Below are positions 9,930 through 19,115 of a stretch of 64,000 bases of DNA, in pieces. The notes beneath the pieces are model-generated. The model did no database searches. It was not told the origin of the DNA and saw nothing but the letters and a program-made list of their open reading frames with translations. Positions within the stretch are counted from its first letter, which is position 1. Every line of letters begins with the position of its first letter. The translations under genes and the position numbers were made by a program. Source of the DNA: Chitinophagaceae bacterium 26-R-25 (lineage in GTDB: Bacteria; Bacteroidota; Bacteroidia; Chitinophagales; Chitinophagaceae); contig JARWSJ010000001.1 of the NCBI GenBank assembly GCA_029906195.1, positions 1,550,001-1,614,000 on the forward strand. Reading direction: 5' to 3'.

Positions 9930-10451
9930 ATGATTGCAATCCGTAGCGTTCTTCTGGCGTCATTAATTGCCTTGTCAGGCATGGCATGTGAACAACACGC
10001 AAAAATTACAGTTGAAAATGTACAGATCATAGAGTCTGAAGAAGACGTAGAACCGCCGGCGCCGCAACAGGTTTCGCATTTCAAAACCTTACAGGATTGG
10101 CTGGTTGATATTTGCGAAAACAGCAAACCAGAGAAAAAGATTGACAAATTTAAGCTTGGCCTTTTTGAAGGAAAGGACGAAAAAATACTTTACCTGGTAG
10201 GAACCAACACCTACAAAGAAGGAGACCGTCAATCGGCAACACGTATTGAGTTTGAGCCTGCGCACAATTATTTAAAATTGCCGGAAAGTGACTACAATAG
10301 TCTCGTCCACGATGAACTTGTAAACAAATTGACCCGCCAACTAAAAGATTTCACCAACACAAGCCCATTTGAAAATTCATTTCTCTCCAAAGCAAATACG
10401 ATTGTGTTTGAGACGAATGGAACCATAATTTGGTCAAAGGCAAATAAATGA
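9930..10451 (+). CDS. small lipoprotein of unknown function
   Basis: 173 aa with a clear lipoprotein signal (LSGMAC, Cys20), then an acidic linker (ESEEDVEPPAPQQ) and an alpha/beta region without a motif I recognise. The longest frame adds 16 residues upstream from 9882, but the -7 box at 9893 and the signal peptide both argue for ATG 9930. The gene sits between two Rep-A copies in inverted orientation (9749-9850 and 10482-10583), as if the pair and the gene formed one cassette. No operon partner. Confidence 0.7.
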   Translation: MIAIRSVLLASLIALSGMACEQHAKITVENVQIIESEEDVEPPAPQQVSHFKTLQDWLVDICENSKPEKKIDKFKLGLFEGKDEKILYLVGTNTYKEGDRQSATRIEFEPAHNYLKLPESDYNSLVHDELVNKLTRQLKDFTNTSPFENSFLSKANTIVFETNGTIIWSKANK

Positions 10452-10481
10452 CTTGTAAGACTTTGAAAGTCTAACCCGCTC

Positions 10482-10583
10482 TTTCACCACTAAGACACTA
10501 AGGACACTAAGCCCCACTAAGGGTTGTTTAAAATTAGACCTCTCTTAGTGAACCTTAGTGTCCTCAGTGCCTTAGTGGTAAAT
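10482..10583. repeat. Rep-A copy 2, inverted relative to copy 1
   Basis: CCACTAAG words at 10486-10520, loop GGGTTGTTTAAAATTAGACCTCTC, complementary arm to 10582. The loop is close to the exact reverse complement of the loop in copy 1. A short Rep-D-like stretch (TTAGGCATTTAGCATTTAGC) follows at 10610-10630; the remaining bases up to 10734 hold nothing further. Confidence 0.85.
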
Positions 10584-10734
10584 CTCAGAGTTGCAACATG
10601 CGTTCAGCCTTAGGCATTTAGCATTTAGCAAAAAAGAAAAAATACCCGTCAGGCAACTCTTTTTGCATGCCCTCGTATATACTTACAAAGACGGATCACT
10701 GAGAGATTGATCATCCACTTATTGCAAGTACATT

Positions 10735-11427
10735 ATGAACGGACATGCCGAATCTTACACCGACGTGGCTATACAGCTGCCTGTGCGAACCTCTGACCTC
10801 AACGTTGTTTACCGCGACGAGAAGTTGAGCTCACCATTGGAGAAAACGTACTACAAACTACTAAAAAGAACGGTCGACATTCTCATTTCGACCTTTGTCA
10901 TCGTATTCATTTTGTCGTGGATGACGCCTCTTGCAGCCATCATCATCAAATTAAATTCCCGCGGGCCGGTATTTTTTATACAAAAGCGCCATATGAAAAA
11001 TGGACAGGTTTTTAACTGCATCAAATTCAGGACGATGATTGTAAATGAAAATGCAGATACTGAAGGAGCCTATGAAAATGATAAAAGAATCACCCTGACC
11101 GGCCACATATTTCGCAGAACACATTTAGATGAACTGCCTCAGTTCCTGAATGTTTTGGTGGGAGATATGTCCTTTATCGGCCCGCGTCCGCAAATGATAG
11201 CGGAGAACCTGCGCAACGAAGTGTTGATAGACGCTTATTCATCCCGGCACTTTGTAAAGCCCGGCATCACAGGTCTTGCACAGTCTTATGGACAATATGG
11301 CTACACCGAAAATATTGAAACACTAAACGAACGGCTGGAAATGGATCTTTATTATATCAAGAACTGGTCACCTGGAATGGATATTAAAATTATTGCGCGC
11401 ACCATCGCTACGGTTTTCTTTATCTAA
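10735..11427 (+). CDS. bacterial sugar transferase (PglC/WcaJ-type phosphoglycosyl transferase)
   Basis: 230-aa monotopic initiating transferase that moves a sugar-1-phosphate from a nucleotide sugar to undecaprenyl phosphate at the inner membrane. It has a single hydrophobic re-entrant helix (about 45-72), KFRTM (97-101), the catalytic Asp-Glu pair in DELPQ (132-133), GPRP (149-152) and KPGITG (175-180). The size matches the short single-domain class. It starts the biosynthetic island and is followed after 17 bp by an ABC exporter, the arrangement expected when a lipid-linked sugar is made and flipped. The sugar is unknown. Confidence 0.93.
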   Translation: MNGHAESYTDVAIQLPVRTSDLNVVYRDEKLSSPLEKTYYKLLKRTVDILISTFVIVFILSWMTPLAAIIIKLNSRGPVFFIQKRHMKNGQVFNCIKFRTMIVNENADTEGAYENDKRITLTGHIFRRTHLDELPQFLNVLVGDMSFIGPRPQMIAENLRNEVLIDAYSSRHFVKPGITGLAQSYGQYGYTENIETLNERLEMDLYYIKNWSPGMDIKIIARTIATVFFI

Positions 11428-11444
11428 CGCCTAACAGCTGCCAC

Positions 11445-13118
11445 ATGAAGCTCATTATCAAACATATTTTTAAGGCTCTTACCCGCGAAGAAAGAAGGCA
11501 GCTATGGTCCATGATCATTCCGGATATCCTGTTAACCTTGCTGGACGTAGCTTTCATGGCTGCACTGGTTTGGCTCACAGCCATGTATGCAGGAACAAAC
11601 AATGCATCCGTTGAAGCCGTCAACAATTTTTTCGGAAAAGATTCCCTGTGGCCGATTGCTATCTTCTTACTGTTATTCATTGCAAAAAACTTTTTCGCCG
11701 GAGTGGTACTCTCCAAACAATTTCAGTTCATTTACAAAGTGGCACTACGAATTTCCCGCAACAATCTTATCAGTTATTTTCATTCAGATTATGCTGAACA
11801 TGTGCAAACGGCGCCGGCGATTTATGTGCGAAAAATTTCACAGGAGCCCATTGAGTTTTGCTACTATGTATTGCGCAGCTTCCAGCAAATGGTTGCCCAA
11901 GTCATTTTGATATTCATCACCATCACGGCGGTACTATTGTACAGCCCTGTTATTTTTTTATTATTGCTGATCGTATTGCTGCCACCCGTTATTATGTGCT
12001 CATCACTGATGAAACGTAAAGTGGACACCGTAAAAAAGGTCGTAAAGAAAAACAGCGAGCAGTCTTTACAATATTTACAAGAAGCACTTGCAGCCTTTAT
12101 AGAAAGCAACGTGTACAATGCACAGTCATTTTTTACGGAACGCTATGTTAACCATCAACAGCTGATGAACGCAGGATTGGCATCGCAACAAAGTATACAG
12201 GCGCTGCCTTCAAGATTCATAGAAGCGTTCGCCGTTGCCGGATTGTTCATTCTCATAGTGATCAACAAAACATTATCAGGAACCGTGCACCTGGAAGTAG
12301 TAACGCTTGGGGCATTCATTGCAGCAGCCTATAAAATTATTCCCGGTGCGGTGAAGATATTAAACTGCATCGGTCAAATAAAGGCTTACGAATTTACCAT
12401 ACATCCGTTAGCACCACAGGAAAAAGCTGAGGCAACTGGCGACGCTGATACCGAAAAAGACACTGATAAAAGAATTCAACATATCGCGTTCGAAAATGTT
12501 TCTTTTGCCTACAGGCCATCTACACCTGTACTAAGCTATTTCAATCTTTCCCTGCATCGTGGGGACATGGTCGGCATACACGGGCTTTCGGGTAAAGGAA
12601 AAACAACAGTAGTTAATTTATTGCTCGGATTCTTATCGCCATCGTCAGGCGCTATTAATATAAACGGAGTTACCACCACCATAGAGGATCGCAAAAAAAT
12701 AAGGCATTTGATCGCCTATGTAAAACAACATCCTTTCCTGTTCAACGATTCGGTCTGGAACAATATTACATTGGGCAAAAAGGAAGGAGAAAATGCCGAA
12801 GTAGAAACAGTCCTGCGGGCCACCAGCATGCAGCAAATTGTTTCCACCGGTTTCGACGCACAGCAAACGCACATTGCAGATGCAGGCAGGGATCTGAGCG
12901 GTGGCCAGCGTCAACGCATCACCATTGCGCGTGCACTGTACAAGAACGCAGACCTTATCATACTGGATGAACCATTTAAAGAACTTGACGAAGGTTCAGA
13001 GATCAAACTGCTAAATTACTTCCAGGAACTGGCATCGCAAGGAAAGATCATTGTACTGATCACGCATAATAAAAGCAGTTTGCATTGGTGTAATAAGATG
13101 GTGGAGATTGATGAGTGA
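11445..13118 (+). CDS. ABC exporter, fused permease and ATPase (MsbA/PglK-like)
   Basis: 557-aa half-transporter. The N-terminal 300 residues hold about six membrane helices, the C-terminal half the nucleotide-binding domain: Walker A GLSGKGKTT (380-388), Q-loop Gln428, signature LSGGQ (484-488), Walker B LIILDEP with catalytic Glu509, and switch His541. It should work as a homodimer and flip or export a lipid or lipid-linked sugar. Partnering with a PglC-like transferase suggests a PglK-like flippase role, which is inference. No peptidase C39 domain is fused, so a peptide exporter is less likely. Confidence 0.92.
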   Translation: MKLIIKHIFKALTREERRQLWSMIIPDILLTLLDVAFMAALVWLTAMYAGTNNASVEAVNNFFGKDSLWPIAIFLLLFIAKNFFAGVVLSKQFQFIYKVALRISRNNLISYFHSDYAEHVQTAPAIYVRKISQEPIEFCYYVLRSFQQMVAQVILIFITITAVLLYSPVIFLLLLIVLLPPVIMCSSLMKRKVDTVKKVVKKNSEQSLQYLQEALAAFIESNVYNAQSFFTERYVNHQQLMNAGLASQQSIQALPSRFIEAFAVAGLFILIVINKTLSGTVHLEVVTLGAFIAAAYKIIPGAVKILNCIGQIKAYEFTIHPLAPQEKAEATGDADTEKDTDKRIQHIAFENVSFAYRPSTPVLSYFNLSLHRGDMVGIHGLSGKGKTTVVNLLLGFLSPSSGAININGVTTTIEDRKKIRHLIAYVKQHPFLFNDSVWNNITLGKKEGENAEVETVLRATSMQQIVSTGFDAQQTHIADAGRDLSGGQRQRITIARALYKNADLIILDEPFKELDEGSEIKLLNYFQELASQGKIIVLITHNKSSLHWCNKMVEIDE

Positions 13119-13126
13119 ACTAAAGC

Positions 13127-13219
13127 AGGAATTAGAAACTAGGAGTTAGGACTTAGAAGCTAGTTTGCAATTCCTAAATTTTTTCTTTACTAATTCCTAA
13201 TTTCTAATTCCTAATTCCT
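13127..13219. repeat. Rep-C hairpin (AATTAGGA words)
   Basis: GGAATTAGAAACTAGGAGTT words (13128-13163) face AATTCCTAATTTCTAATTCC words (13190-13219). It starts about 10 bp after the ABC exporter stop and ends 2 bp before the next ATG, so it fills the whole gap. Confidence 0.8.
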
Positions 13220-13221
13220 TC

Positions 13222-14271
13222 ATGAACAACACCCTCATAATTCTCACCCCCGGTTTTCCCATAAATGAGGCTGACTCGGCGTGCCTTCCTTCGGTACAGG
13301 TTTTTGTAAAGAACTTGCAGAAAAAATATCCGTTGCTCAATATTGTGATCATCACATTTCAATATCCTTTTGTTGCCAAAAAATATGTTTGGAACGGCAT
13401 CCAGGTGATTGGCGTAGGGGGCGCCAACAAGGGAAAACTGTTCAGGTTGAGAGTTTGGATAAAAGTTTGGCGCATACTGAATGACCTGCAACATCAACAG
13501 CATATCATCGGCATTCTTAGTCTCTGGCTGGGCGAATGCGCCTTGCTGGGCAAACGCTTTGGCAAAAAATACGGCATCAAATATTATACATGGTTGCTGG
13601 GGCAGGATGCAAAAAAGAACAATCGTTACAAGATGCTGATGCGATCCTCTGGTGATGAATTGATCGCTATTTCAGATAGTGTTGCAAATACTTTTGAAGA
13701 ACATTACGCCATTACTATCCCAAATGTTGTCCCGATTGGTATTGATGGCAGTTTGTTTACCAATACAGAAACGGCACGAGATATTGATATAATGGCCGCG
13801 GGTTCTCTCATTCCCTTAAAACAATACGATGTATTTATTGAAGTGGTAAAACAGGTAAATGAAAGTTTCGGTAAACTAAAAGTAATGCTTTGCGGGGAAG
13901 GGCCGGAAAAGGCGAAACTGCATGATCTTTTGGAACAACATCATTTGCAGGACAACGTCACTTTAACAGGAGAATTACCGCATGCTGATATACTCGCCAA
14001 TATGCAGCGGACAAAAATATTTTTACATACCTCTTCCTATGAAGGCTTTAGCACCGTTTGCGCAGAAGCCGCTTATGCCGGTGCATACGTGATCAGCTTT
14101 TGCAAACCAATGCAGCATGACATTCCACACTGGTTCATTGTTGATACCATTGACGAAATGGTCGAGCGAACGGTTTCTCTTTTGAAAAACAATCAGCTGA
14201 CGCATTCAAGCGTTACTGCTTACGGGATCGATGACACCGTTACCAACATAATGCGGTTGTTTGACAAGTAG
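13222..14271 (+). CDS. GT4-type glycosyltransferase
   Basis: 349-aa cytoplasmic GT-B retaining transferase. The C-terminal domain shows the strand MAAGSLIPLKQYDVFIE, the nucleotide-sugar loop LCGEGPEK, the strand VTLTGELPHADILANM and the E-x7-E motif at Glu274/Glu282. The N-terminal acceptor domain starts with TLIILTPGFPINEADS. It probably extends the lipid-linked sugar primed by the 10735 product. Its last 66 bp overlap the 3' end of the convergent glycosyltransferase gene (14206), which is unusual. Donor and acceptor are unknown. Confidence 0.88.
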   Translation: MNNTLIILTPGFPINEADSACLPSVQVFVKNLQKKYPLLNIVIITFQYPFVAKKYVWNGIQVIGVGGANKGKLFRLRVWIKVWRILNDLQHQQHIIGILSLWLGECALLGKRFGKKYGIKYYTWLLGQDAKKNNRYKMLMRSSGDELIAISDSVANTFEEHYAITIPNVVPIGIDGSLFTNTETARDIDIMAAGSLIPLKQYDVFIEVVKQVNESFGKLKVMLCGEGPEKAKLHDLLEQHHLQDNVTLTGELPHADILANMQRTKIFLHTSSYEGFSTVCAEAAYAGAYVISFCKPMQHDIPHWFIVDTIDEMVERTVSLLKNNQLTHSSVTAYGIDDTVTNIMRLFDK

Positions 14272-15375
14272 TGCAGTACAAATATCGCAAAGCTCGGTTG
14301 CTATTTTTTCAAATGAATAGTTCGCTCTAAAATGATCGGCTACTTTCTGCGACATTTCTTCCAGATCATATTGATCAAGAATTGTTAGCAGCAAACTCAA
14401 CACGTCCACATCGCCGGGCGGAAACAGGAAACCCGTTTCTCCATGTTGCAAATAACGTTGCATGGTTGGAATGTTGGTGGCTATTGGCACACAGCCGCAG
14501 GCCATTGCTTCCAGTAAAGCATATCCGCCATATTCGTTATGGCTTCCGGTAATGAAATAATCGGCGGCATTGTACCACATCTCCAGTTCATTTCTATCTC
14601 TTTTTCCAAGCAGGTGAACATGCCCAAACAGCAAATCGTTCTGATTCAATAAATCAGTTACAGCCCAAAGCAAATCCTCAGTCTGGTAAATCATATATAG
14701 TTGCGCATCAGCATTGTAGGAAAGATATTTTGAGAACGCCTGCAAAATGGTAAGCGGATCTTTGTTATCATTAAGTCGTCCCACCCAAAGAAAAACAGTT
14801 CCTTCAGATTCAATGCCCGCCTGCATTCTCGCTTCCTTCTTATCCTTCTTTTGAAAAGTATTAGAACCTTCGGGCAGTAGCAGTATTTTATCCTGATAGC
14901 TTATTAATCCAAGCTGCAGCCTTTCTTCTGCATATTCAGGTGTATTGAAAAGATAAGCGTCAATGTATTTATCAGCAAAACGTTCAAACATTCTCTTCAC
15001 AACTGAGCGGGCACATCTTTCACCATGATGCTGGGCAATGATGCGTGTTTTGCTTTTTGCAAACAGTCTCAACATCAACACCTGGAAAGGAAACGAAAGA
15101 CCCTGCGTAAGCACAATTTCCGGCTGCCGCTTTCGTATGTACAAAAATGTTTTTAATGGGAAACTAAAAAAACGATTATTGTTTTTAAAGAAATGATAAG
15201 GCACACCGTTCACAACAAAATGTTCTTCTTTGCGCGTATGTTTCACCACCTCCACCGCGACACACTTTTTAATATGATCGACATAGCCAAGTGATGCCGC
15301 CTGCGATATCACGAGCGCTGATCCGCTGGCAAACTCCTTGTTGGCAAAGAAAGTAAGATCAATGAGTGTGAACAT
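14206..15375 (-). CDS. GT4-type glycosyltransferase, convergent with its neighbour
   Basis: 389-aa GT-B transferase. Features: FLWVGRLNDNKDPLTILQAF (donor-domain start), the strand VHLLGKRDRNELEMWYNAAD, and E-x7-E at Glu281/Glu289 followed by AMACGCVPIATNIP and GETGFLFPPGDV. It is the last gene of a three-gene minus-strand operon (methyltransferase, amidohydrolase, GT); its start overlaps the amidohydrolase end by 17 bp, suggesting translational coupling. The final 22 codons lie inside the opposite-strand GT gene. The last ~20 residues may therefore be a late extension. Confidence 0.88.
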   Translation of the reverse strand: MFTLIDLTFFANKEFASGSALVISQAASLGYVDHIKKCVAVEVVKHTRKEEHFVVNGVPYHFFKNNNRFFSFPLKTFLYIRKRQPEIVLTQGLSFPFQVLMLRLFAKSKTRIIAQHHGERCARSVVKRMFERFADKYIDAYLFNTPEYAEERLQLGLISYQDKILLLPEGSNTFQKKDKKEARMQAGIESEGTVFLWVGRLNDNKDPLTILQAFSKYLSYNADAQLYMIYQTEDLLWAVTDLLNQNDLLFGHVHLLGKRDRNELEMWYNAADYFITGSHNEYGGYALLEAMACGCVPIATNIPTMQRYLQHGETGFLFPPGDVDVLSLLLTILDQYDLEEMSQKVADHFRANYSFEKIATELCDICTALLVKQPHYVGNGVIDPVSSNA

Positions 15376-16549
15376 AGGAAGGCGAGTTTGTTTGAATAAT
15401 TTCTACCGGAATGATCGCTTGCGGATGACAGGATCGAATATTATTGATGAGCTGATGAATATTGCCGCGGACAAATTTTATGGCACCATTCACTGAAACC
15501 TGTTTGAAATCATTGAGGGAGATGTGTTGCTCATCTATCTGCTGCAACAAGCTTTCATCAAACAACTGAATTTCTCCTTTTTTTATCACAAGCAAAATCA
15601 TTTCTGGTGTTAACGACAACACAGCATCCCAACCTTCGTTATTTCTCTTATCTGCAACAACAATATCGGCCTGCTGATTTTTCGCGATTTTTCCGAGCTC
15701 TTTCATTTTCCATACTTCTGCAGGTGCGGAAGTCAGCGATTCAAACAATTCCTTGTCAGAAAGCGAGCCATCTTTTCTGGCAATCCGTATATGCTGCCAT
15801 ATATCCCAACTCGCGGTTAGCGTAGAATCACTGCCAAACACGACAGGGGTAAGTTTTTTAAGTTGGCTAATGTTGGCGGTTTGTCCAAACATGAAATAAT
15901 TCGACGCCGGGCACCACACCAATGCTTTGAATTTCGTCGCCTGCATGGAAGTCATGGCGATCCCGTGCACTGCCACTATTTTCCGTTTGATGTAATTGTT
16001 ACTGAGCAATGTTTTTATTTCATCATAAGCACTGGCATCAATTCCTTCCCCGGCATGAATCACCACAGGCTTTTGCATGTTGGAGATATTGTTCAGCTTC
16101 ATGCGCCAGTTTTTTTCAAATGCAACGGAATGCAATGATTGACAGTGTTGAAATACCTCAATCACAGGCTGGTCGAATGAATGCTCGACACCATGATCAA
16201 CGACCGTTGTTACGCCGCAAAGCAGATTTTTATACAAACCCCATTCAGCACGCAAAGCCTGCGGTATTTGCAACACTTCATCAATCTGCTTTTTGTATAC
16301 CGAATGGATGTGCTCGGCCCATTCCTGGTAGTTGTCATATACCACATCGCCCAACTGCGGAAACAAATTGAAATCCAGATGATCATGCGAATTGATAAGT
16401 CCCGGAATAGCCACCGCATTTTTGAAGTTTATCGTAATCTCTTCACTAGCCTCGTTATCCGCACTAAACAGGGAAATAATTTTTTCTCCGGATAAGTGAA
16501 TATCGGAGACTTCATTTTGATTGACAATATGAACGTTACGCAACAGCAT
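15359..16549 (-). CDS. amidohydrolase-superfamily enzyme (TRZ/ATZ/deaminase-like)
   Basis: 396-aa metal-dependent hydrolase. The small composite beta domain frames a TIM barrel: HxH at His55/His57 (NSHDHLD), His165 (VIHAGEG), His195 (AVHGIAM) and the catalytic Asp241 (VFGSDST). This set is typical of cytosine-deaminase/TRZ/ATZ-type members that remove an amino group or open a cyclic amide, commonly with one metal. It overlaps the methyltransferase stop by 14 bp and the GT start by 17 bp, so it belongs to the island. Substrate unknown; within a sugar/radical SAM island it could deaminate or hydrolyse a pathway intermediate. Confidence 0.85.
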   Translation of the reverse strand: MLLRNVHIVNQNEVSDIHLSGEKIISLFSADNEASEEITINFKNAVAIPGLINSHDHLDFNLFPQLGDVVYDNYQEWAEHIHSVYKKQIDEVLQIPQALRAEWGLYKNLLCGVTTVVDHGVEHSFDQPVIEVFQHCQSLHSVAFEKNWRMKLNNISNMQKPVVIHAGEGIDASAYDEIKTLLSNNYIKRKIVAVHGIAMTSMQATKFKALVWCPASNYFMFGQTANISQLKKLTPVVFGSDSTLTASWDIWQHIRIARKDGSLSDKELFESLTSAPAEVWKMKELGKIAKNQQADIVVADKRNNEGWDAVLSLTPEMILLVIKKGEIQLFDESLLQQIDEQHISLNDFKQVSVNGAIKFVRGNIHQLINNIRSCHPQAIIPVEIIQTNSPSYVHTH

Positions 16550-17279
16550 CGATCTTCTTTAAATGCATGCCATAAATGATAGGTGTATTGAAAAATTGCT
16601 CAAACACATGCAGCGCATTTTTCTGCTCGTAATAGTGGCGGTGTGTATCGGAAATTTTGATGTGACGAAAATGCGCGATCCGCAAGTCATTCACTGCCGC
16701 CAGTTGCCGTATAAATGCAATTGGATGCACATAGTTGTGAATGCTTATCGAACGGTTTTTGTATGAAAACGTACGTTTGCCGCCTTTTGCAAGCGCATCG
16801 GGATGGTAATCTGTTAGAAAGATATCGCCGCATGGCTTTAATATCCTGTTCCACTCACCAAATGTTTCGTCCATTCGCTCCATGTGCGCGATAGTGAGGG
16901 TGCAAATGATCACATCAAAAAAACCATCGGCAATTTCGGGATAGATATTGCTGTTTGTTTTCCTGGTGATCGCATCCGGATATTTTTCCTTCAACTTTTT
17001 CAACATTCCTTCCGACACATCAAAACCCACTAACAATTCAGGTTCGTACGACAACAATTTTTGCCAGTGCCTTCCTGTACCGCAGCCGATATCGGCAATT
17101 CTTTTTCCCGCAAGGTCAATATCGTCCAGTAAATCGTACAGCACCATCTTATCGAGGTCCAGCATCAAATTACCGGGTTGTTCGTCATACGAAGCCGCCC
17201 AAAGGTCATAAGCTTTTTCCGGTTCCTGCTCTTTGGTTTTGGGAGTAAACAAACGTTTAAAATAGGAGGAGATTTGCAT
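16536..17279 (-). CDS. class I SAM-dependent methyltransferase
   Basis: 247 aa with the Rossmann-fold SAM site IADIGCGTG (61-69), acidic strand-2 end (LVGFDVSEGM) and post-motif FFDVIICTLTIAHM, then WNRILKPCGDIFLTDYHP. It is the first gene of the minus-strand operon, divergent from the B12 radical SAM gene at 17542 across a 262-bp gap that must hold both promoters. It is probably an O-, N- or C-methyltransferase on a small molecule; the acceptor cannot be read from sequence. Confidence 0.88.
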   Translation of the reverse strand: MQISSYFKRLFTPKTKEQEPEKAYDLWAASYDEQPGNLMLDLDKMVLYDLLDDIDLAGKRIADIGCGTGRHWQKLLSYEPELLVGFDVSEGMLKKLKEKYPDAITRKTNSNIYPEIADGFFDVIICTLTIAHMERMDETFGEWNRILKPCGDIFLTDYHPDALAKGGKRTFSYKNRSISIHNYVHPIAFIRQLAAVNDLRIAHFRHIKISDTHRHYYEQKNALHVFEQFFNTPIIYGMHLKKIDAVA

Positions 17280-17319
17280 GATAGTATATACGGGGAAAGT
17301 GGTGTTGCAGTTGCCTCAT

Positions 17320-17486
17320 GGTCAGGAATTAGGAGTTAGAAATTAGGAATTTGGGAATCCTCATGGGCATCATTGCCTTTTGTTCTTACCTCTCTGACCA
17401 CTAAACATTTAGATAGCACCCATGTAAGAAGGGAATATACCGTCTTCAACAACTCCTAATTCCTAACTCCTAATTCCTAATTCCTG
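17320..17486. repeat. Rep-C hairpin in the divergent promoter region
   Basis: GGAATTAGGAGTTAGAAATT words (17323-17350) face CTAATTCCTAACTCCTAATT words (17448-17484) across a ~95-bp spacer. It occupies most of the intergenic region between two divergent operons, so it must sit beside or within their promoters. No exact TAnnTTTG box is visible. Confidence 0.8.
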
Positions 17487-17541
17487 GCCCCCGGGCAACC
17501 TTTCCCAAATTTTCTCGTATTTATTAGCATAATCGAACCTC

Positions 17542-19050
17542 ATGGCTGTTCATAACAAGATTTTGCTGTTTAATCCAAGAAGTGCAAAAATCACTTTTCG
17601 CGTACCCAATTCAATTCTAAACATCGCCGCATCGGTAGAGGGCAAATATGATTGGGTGGTTGTTGATGGAAACAGGGAAGACGATCCCATGGAAAAGATC
17701 AGCAACTATCTTTCCACGGGCAATTTTAAATACATTGGTTTCACTGTAATGCCCGGGCCGCAACTCAGGCAGGCCGTTGCCTTTTCAAAAAAAATCAAGG
17801 AATTGTATCCCCAAACGACTATGATCTGGGGAGGGTATTTCCCTTCGCAGCAATACAACGCGGTCCTGAAATCGGGATACGTAGATTTTGTTGTGAATGG
17901 CCCTGGTGACCATTGCTTTCCTCAGCTGATCGATGCACTGGAAAATAATACGCCTTATGAGTTGATCAAAAACATCATTTATCGCTCAGGCGACGACATC
18001 ATTAAAACACGGAAGGAAGACCTGATAGAACAGGACACTTTGCCGCCATTGCCGTATGATAAGCTGAATACGATGTATCCAATGGAAAACTATCTCGGTA
18101 AAACCTACCTCGGCAAAAAAACCTTCGCATATCATTCCAGCATTGGCTGTCCGTTTACCTGTTCATTTTGTTCCGTCGTGCCTATTTACGAAGCGAGGTG
18201 GAAAGCCAAATCTGCACAACATATATACAACGATCTCAAGTACATCAAGGATAAATGGGGCGCAGATGCCATAGAATTTCACGACAACAATTTCTTTGTA
18301 TCGGAAAAAAGGGTGGTTGAATTTGCCAAACTTATTAAGCCCGAAAAAATGACCTGGTGGGGTATGGCACGGATTGACACCATGAACAAATTTTCCGATG
18401 AATCATTGGCACTGATTCGAGAAGCAGGTTGCAAGATCATTTTCTTTGGAGCAGAAAGTGGTAACGACGAATTGCTGAAACGCATGGATAAAGGTGGCAC
18501 ACAATCGGGGGCCCAGATCGCAGCATTTGCCGCGAGATTGAAAAAGTTTGACATCATTCCGGAATACTCGTTTGTATTGGGAATGCCTGCACCAACCCCT
18601 GAACTCGTTGAAAAACAAATTGACGACGATATTGCGTTCATAAAAAAGATCAAGAGCATAAACCCTTCCACAGAGATTGTTTTGTACACCTACAGCCCCG
18701 TACCAACCGAGGGTTCGGAGTTGTTTAAAGAAGTGCAAAGCAACGGCTTCCAATTTCCCCAAACGCTGGAAGATTGGGTAAGTCCGCATTGGGAGAATTT
18801 TGACATGCGCAAAAATCCGCTCACACCATGGCTCACACCGGCAATGATCGACAAGATCAGGAATTTTGAAACGGTGCTGAACGGGCGCTATCCAACTGTT
18901 ACAGACATTCGCCTCACCAGTGTAAGAAAGGCAGCCATCAAAGCGGTGGCAACATTGCGTTACAAGATCAATGTGTATCAATATCCATATGAAATCAAAC
19001 TATTACAACGCATTTGGAAATACAGGCAACCGGAAATCCAGGGATTTTAG
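17542..19050 (+). CDS. B12-binding-domain radical SAM enzyme
   Basis: 502 aa. An N-terminal cobalamin-binding-like Rossmann domain (about 5-145; IGFTVMPGP, MIWGGYFPS) precedes a radical SAM barrel with the [4Fe-4S] motif C203-x3-C207-x2-C210 (GCPFTCSFCS). GAESGNDELLKRMDKG is typical of class B radical methyltransferases and BchE/HpnP-like enzymes. The DxHxxG cobalamin-ligand motif is absent, as in many members. Known chemistry: methylation of unactivated carbon or phosphorus, or ring formation. It opens a four-gene plus-strand operon. Confidence 0.9.
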   Translation: MAVHNKILLFNPRSAKITFRVPNSILNIAASVEGKYDWVVVDGNREDDPMEKISNYLSTGNFKYIGFTVMPGPQLRQAVAFSKKIKELYPQTTMIWGGYFPSQQYNAVLKSGYVDFVVNGPGDHCFPQLIDALENNTPYELIKNIIYRSGDDIIKTRKEDLIEQDTLPPLPYDKLNTMYPMENYLGKTYLGKKTFAYHSSIGCPFTCSFCSVVPIYEARWKAKSAQHIYNDLKYIKDKWGADAIEFHDNNFFVSEKRVVEFAKLIKPEKMTWWGMARIDTMNKFSDESLALIREAGCKIIFFGAESGNDELLKRMDKGGTQSGAQIAAFAARLKKFDIIPEYSFVLGMPAPTPELVEKQIDDDIAFIKKIKSINPSTEIVLYTYSPVPTEGSELFKEVQSNGFQFPQTLEDWVSPHWENFDMRKNPLTPWLTPAMIDKIRNFETVLNGRYPTVTDIRLTSVRKAAIKAVATLRYKINVYQYPYEIKLLQRIWKYRQPEIQGF

Positions 19051-19101
19051 GAAGTTGAAAATTGAAAATTGAAAATGGTAGGGGCGAATTGCATTCGCCC
19101 T
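19051..19101. repeat. Rep-B half-element with GGGCGAATTGCATTCGCCC core
   Basis: GAAAATTGAAAATTGAAAAT words start at the preceding stop codon and run into the palindrome GTAGGGGCGAATTGCATTCG. The same composite occurs at 28455 (reverse complement), 41614 and 49622. It keeps the next gene's frame open and so creates a false 18-residue extension. Confidence 0.8.
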
Positions 19102-19115
19102 ACAACCAGAAAACC

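Noticed and set aside
14023-14205. 60-codon minus-strand frame inside the first GT gene
   Set aside because: An antisense shadow of the GT4 coding sequence without its own signals.
10735-15375. Complete capsule or O-antigen locus
   Set aside because: No Wzx, Wzy, Wza, Wzc or nucleotide-sugar synthesis genes are present; the radical SAM enzymes and amidohydrolase are not usual there.
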